From contig JAEZLJ010000102.1 in NCBI GenBank assembly GCA_023415275.1, forward strand, positions 1-7,401: DNA of 7,401 nucleotides. Direction: 5' to 3'. The translations under genes were made by a program, and so were the position numbers. A model generated the notes under the pieces. It had not been told where the DNA came from, searched no databases, and saw only the letters and a list, made by a program, of their open reading frames with translations. Positions 7,104 to 7,401 of this stretch are shown here, in pieces. This DNA comes from Bacteroidota bacterium (GTDB lineage Bacteria > Bacteroidota > Bacteroidia > Chitinophagales > Chitinophagaceae). Each line of letters opens with the position of its first letter. Positions within the stretch are counted from its first letter, which is position 1.

Positions 7104-7401
7104 TTAAAACTGGAATCCAAACGTTACATAAGGAAGTATTCTTTCTTCTTTTGAATGAGCTACCGTACCGGTGATCACAAACCGTTGTATGGGTGAAATC
7201 CATATTCCTCCGCCATAACCATTATGCCAGGTGGTGGATTTTTGTCCGTCGGCCCAAACCCTGCCAATATCATGAAACAGCAATACGCCATAGGAACCAG
7301 GGAAAAGATAGGTATTGAAATTGCTGATCTTGAACCTCAGTTCCGTATTATTGAATGCCGAGGTGCGGCCAGCAAACCGGTTCCTCCGATAACCCCTCAG
7401 G
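7104..7401 (-). CDS. BamA/TamA-type outer-membrane barrel protein, C-terminal end (5' part outside the window)
   Basis: On the minus strand a frame open from the window edge ends with TAA at 7104-7106 and encodes 98 residues plus one extra base at 7401. It begins LRGYRRNRFAGR, the Omp85-family (V/L)RG(F/Y) signature, continues with YLFPGSYGVLLFHDIGRVW and GYGGGIWISP, and ends in FGFQF, a C-terminal Phe typical of barrel proteins. Aligned by eye with the last 97 residues of the 865-residue protein at 2850-5447, about 48 positions are identical with one gap, so the two are paralogs. Whether this copy also carries the periplasmic kinase-like region cannot be seen. It lies 58 bases upstream of the amylase start on the same strand and may be co-transcribed with it. 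Confidence 0.9.
   Translation of the reverse strand, partial: LRGYRRNRFAGRTSAFNNTELRFKISNFNTYLFPGSYGVLLFHDIGRVWADGQKSTTWHNGYGGGIWISPIQRFVITGTVAHSKEERILPYVTFGFQF

Noticed and set aside
7072..7107. Eleven-codon plus-strand frame (ATG at 7072, TAA at 7105) preceded by GGAGG
   Set aside because: The frame is tiny, overlaps the end of the opposite-strand barrel gene and has no distinctive product. The GGAGG is partly the edge of the GC-rich hairpin, and Bacteroidota rarely rely on such sites.

Overview
The window looks like chromosomal DNA of a Bacteroidota bacterium, most likely of the Chitinophagaceae type. This placement is inferred from gene content and protein style: no clear Shine-Dalgarno sequences precede the starts, there are two outer-membrane barrel proteins of a kind common in that phylum, and there is a large GAF protein resembling Bacteroidota hypotheticals. 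No rRNA or other marker is present to prove it. Every stretch longer than 150 bases is covered by a gene, and I see no tRNA, CRISPR array, insertion sequence or attachment site.

Plus strand, left part. Bases 1-297 hold the C-terminal 98 codons of endonuclease III (nth), with the catalytic Asp and the four iron-sulfur cysteines intact. After a 147-base gap with a weak stem-loop and a weak promoter candidate comes a 791-residue cytoplasmic protein with one GAF-like domain and no recognisable output domain. It converges, with only 29 bases between stop codons, on the genes of the right part.

Minus strand, right part. Reading leftward there are three genes in the same direction: (i) the last 98 codons of a BamA/TamA-type outer-membrane barrel protein, cut by the window end; (ii) a 504-residue cytoplasmic alpha-amylase of the GH13_5 type, close to E. 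coli AmyA, with all catalytic and calcium residues present; (iii) a full 865-residue outer-membrane protein whose C-terminal barrel is a clear paralog of (i), about half identical over the shared 97 residues. The gaps are 58 and 83 bases, so co-transcription is plausible. A GC-rich hairpin sits just before the amylase start.

The most interesting item is the periplasmic part of the 865-residue protein. Its first 270 residues carry, in the right order, motifs resembling an atypical kinase fold of the HipA/CotH/FAM20 kind (GDWDRH, then PRDRD), followed by two RTX-like glycine/aspartate motifs and then an Omp85-type barrel with the LRGF signature. The kinase reading is an inference from motif order, not a demonstrated homology. 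How the cytoplasmic amylase relates to the two flanking barrel proteins is unknown; no SusC/SusD pair or other carbohydrate-uptake gene is visible.
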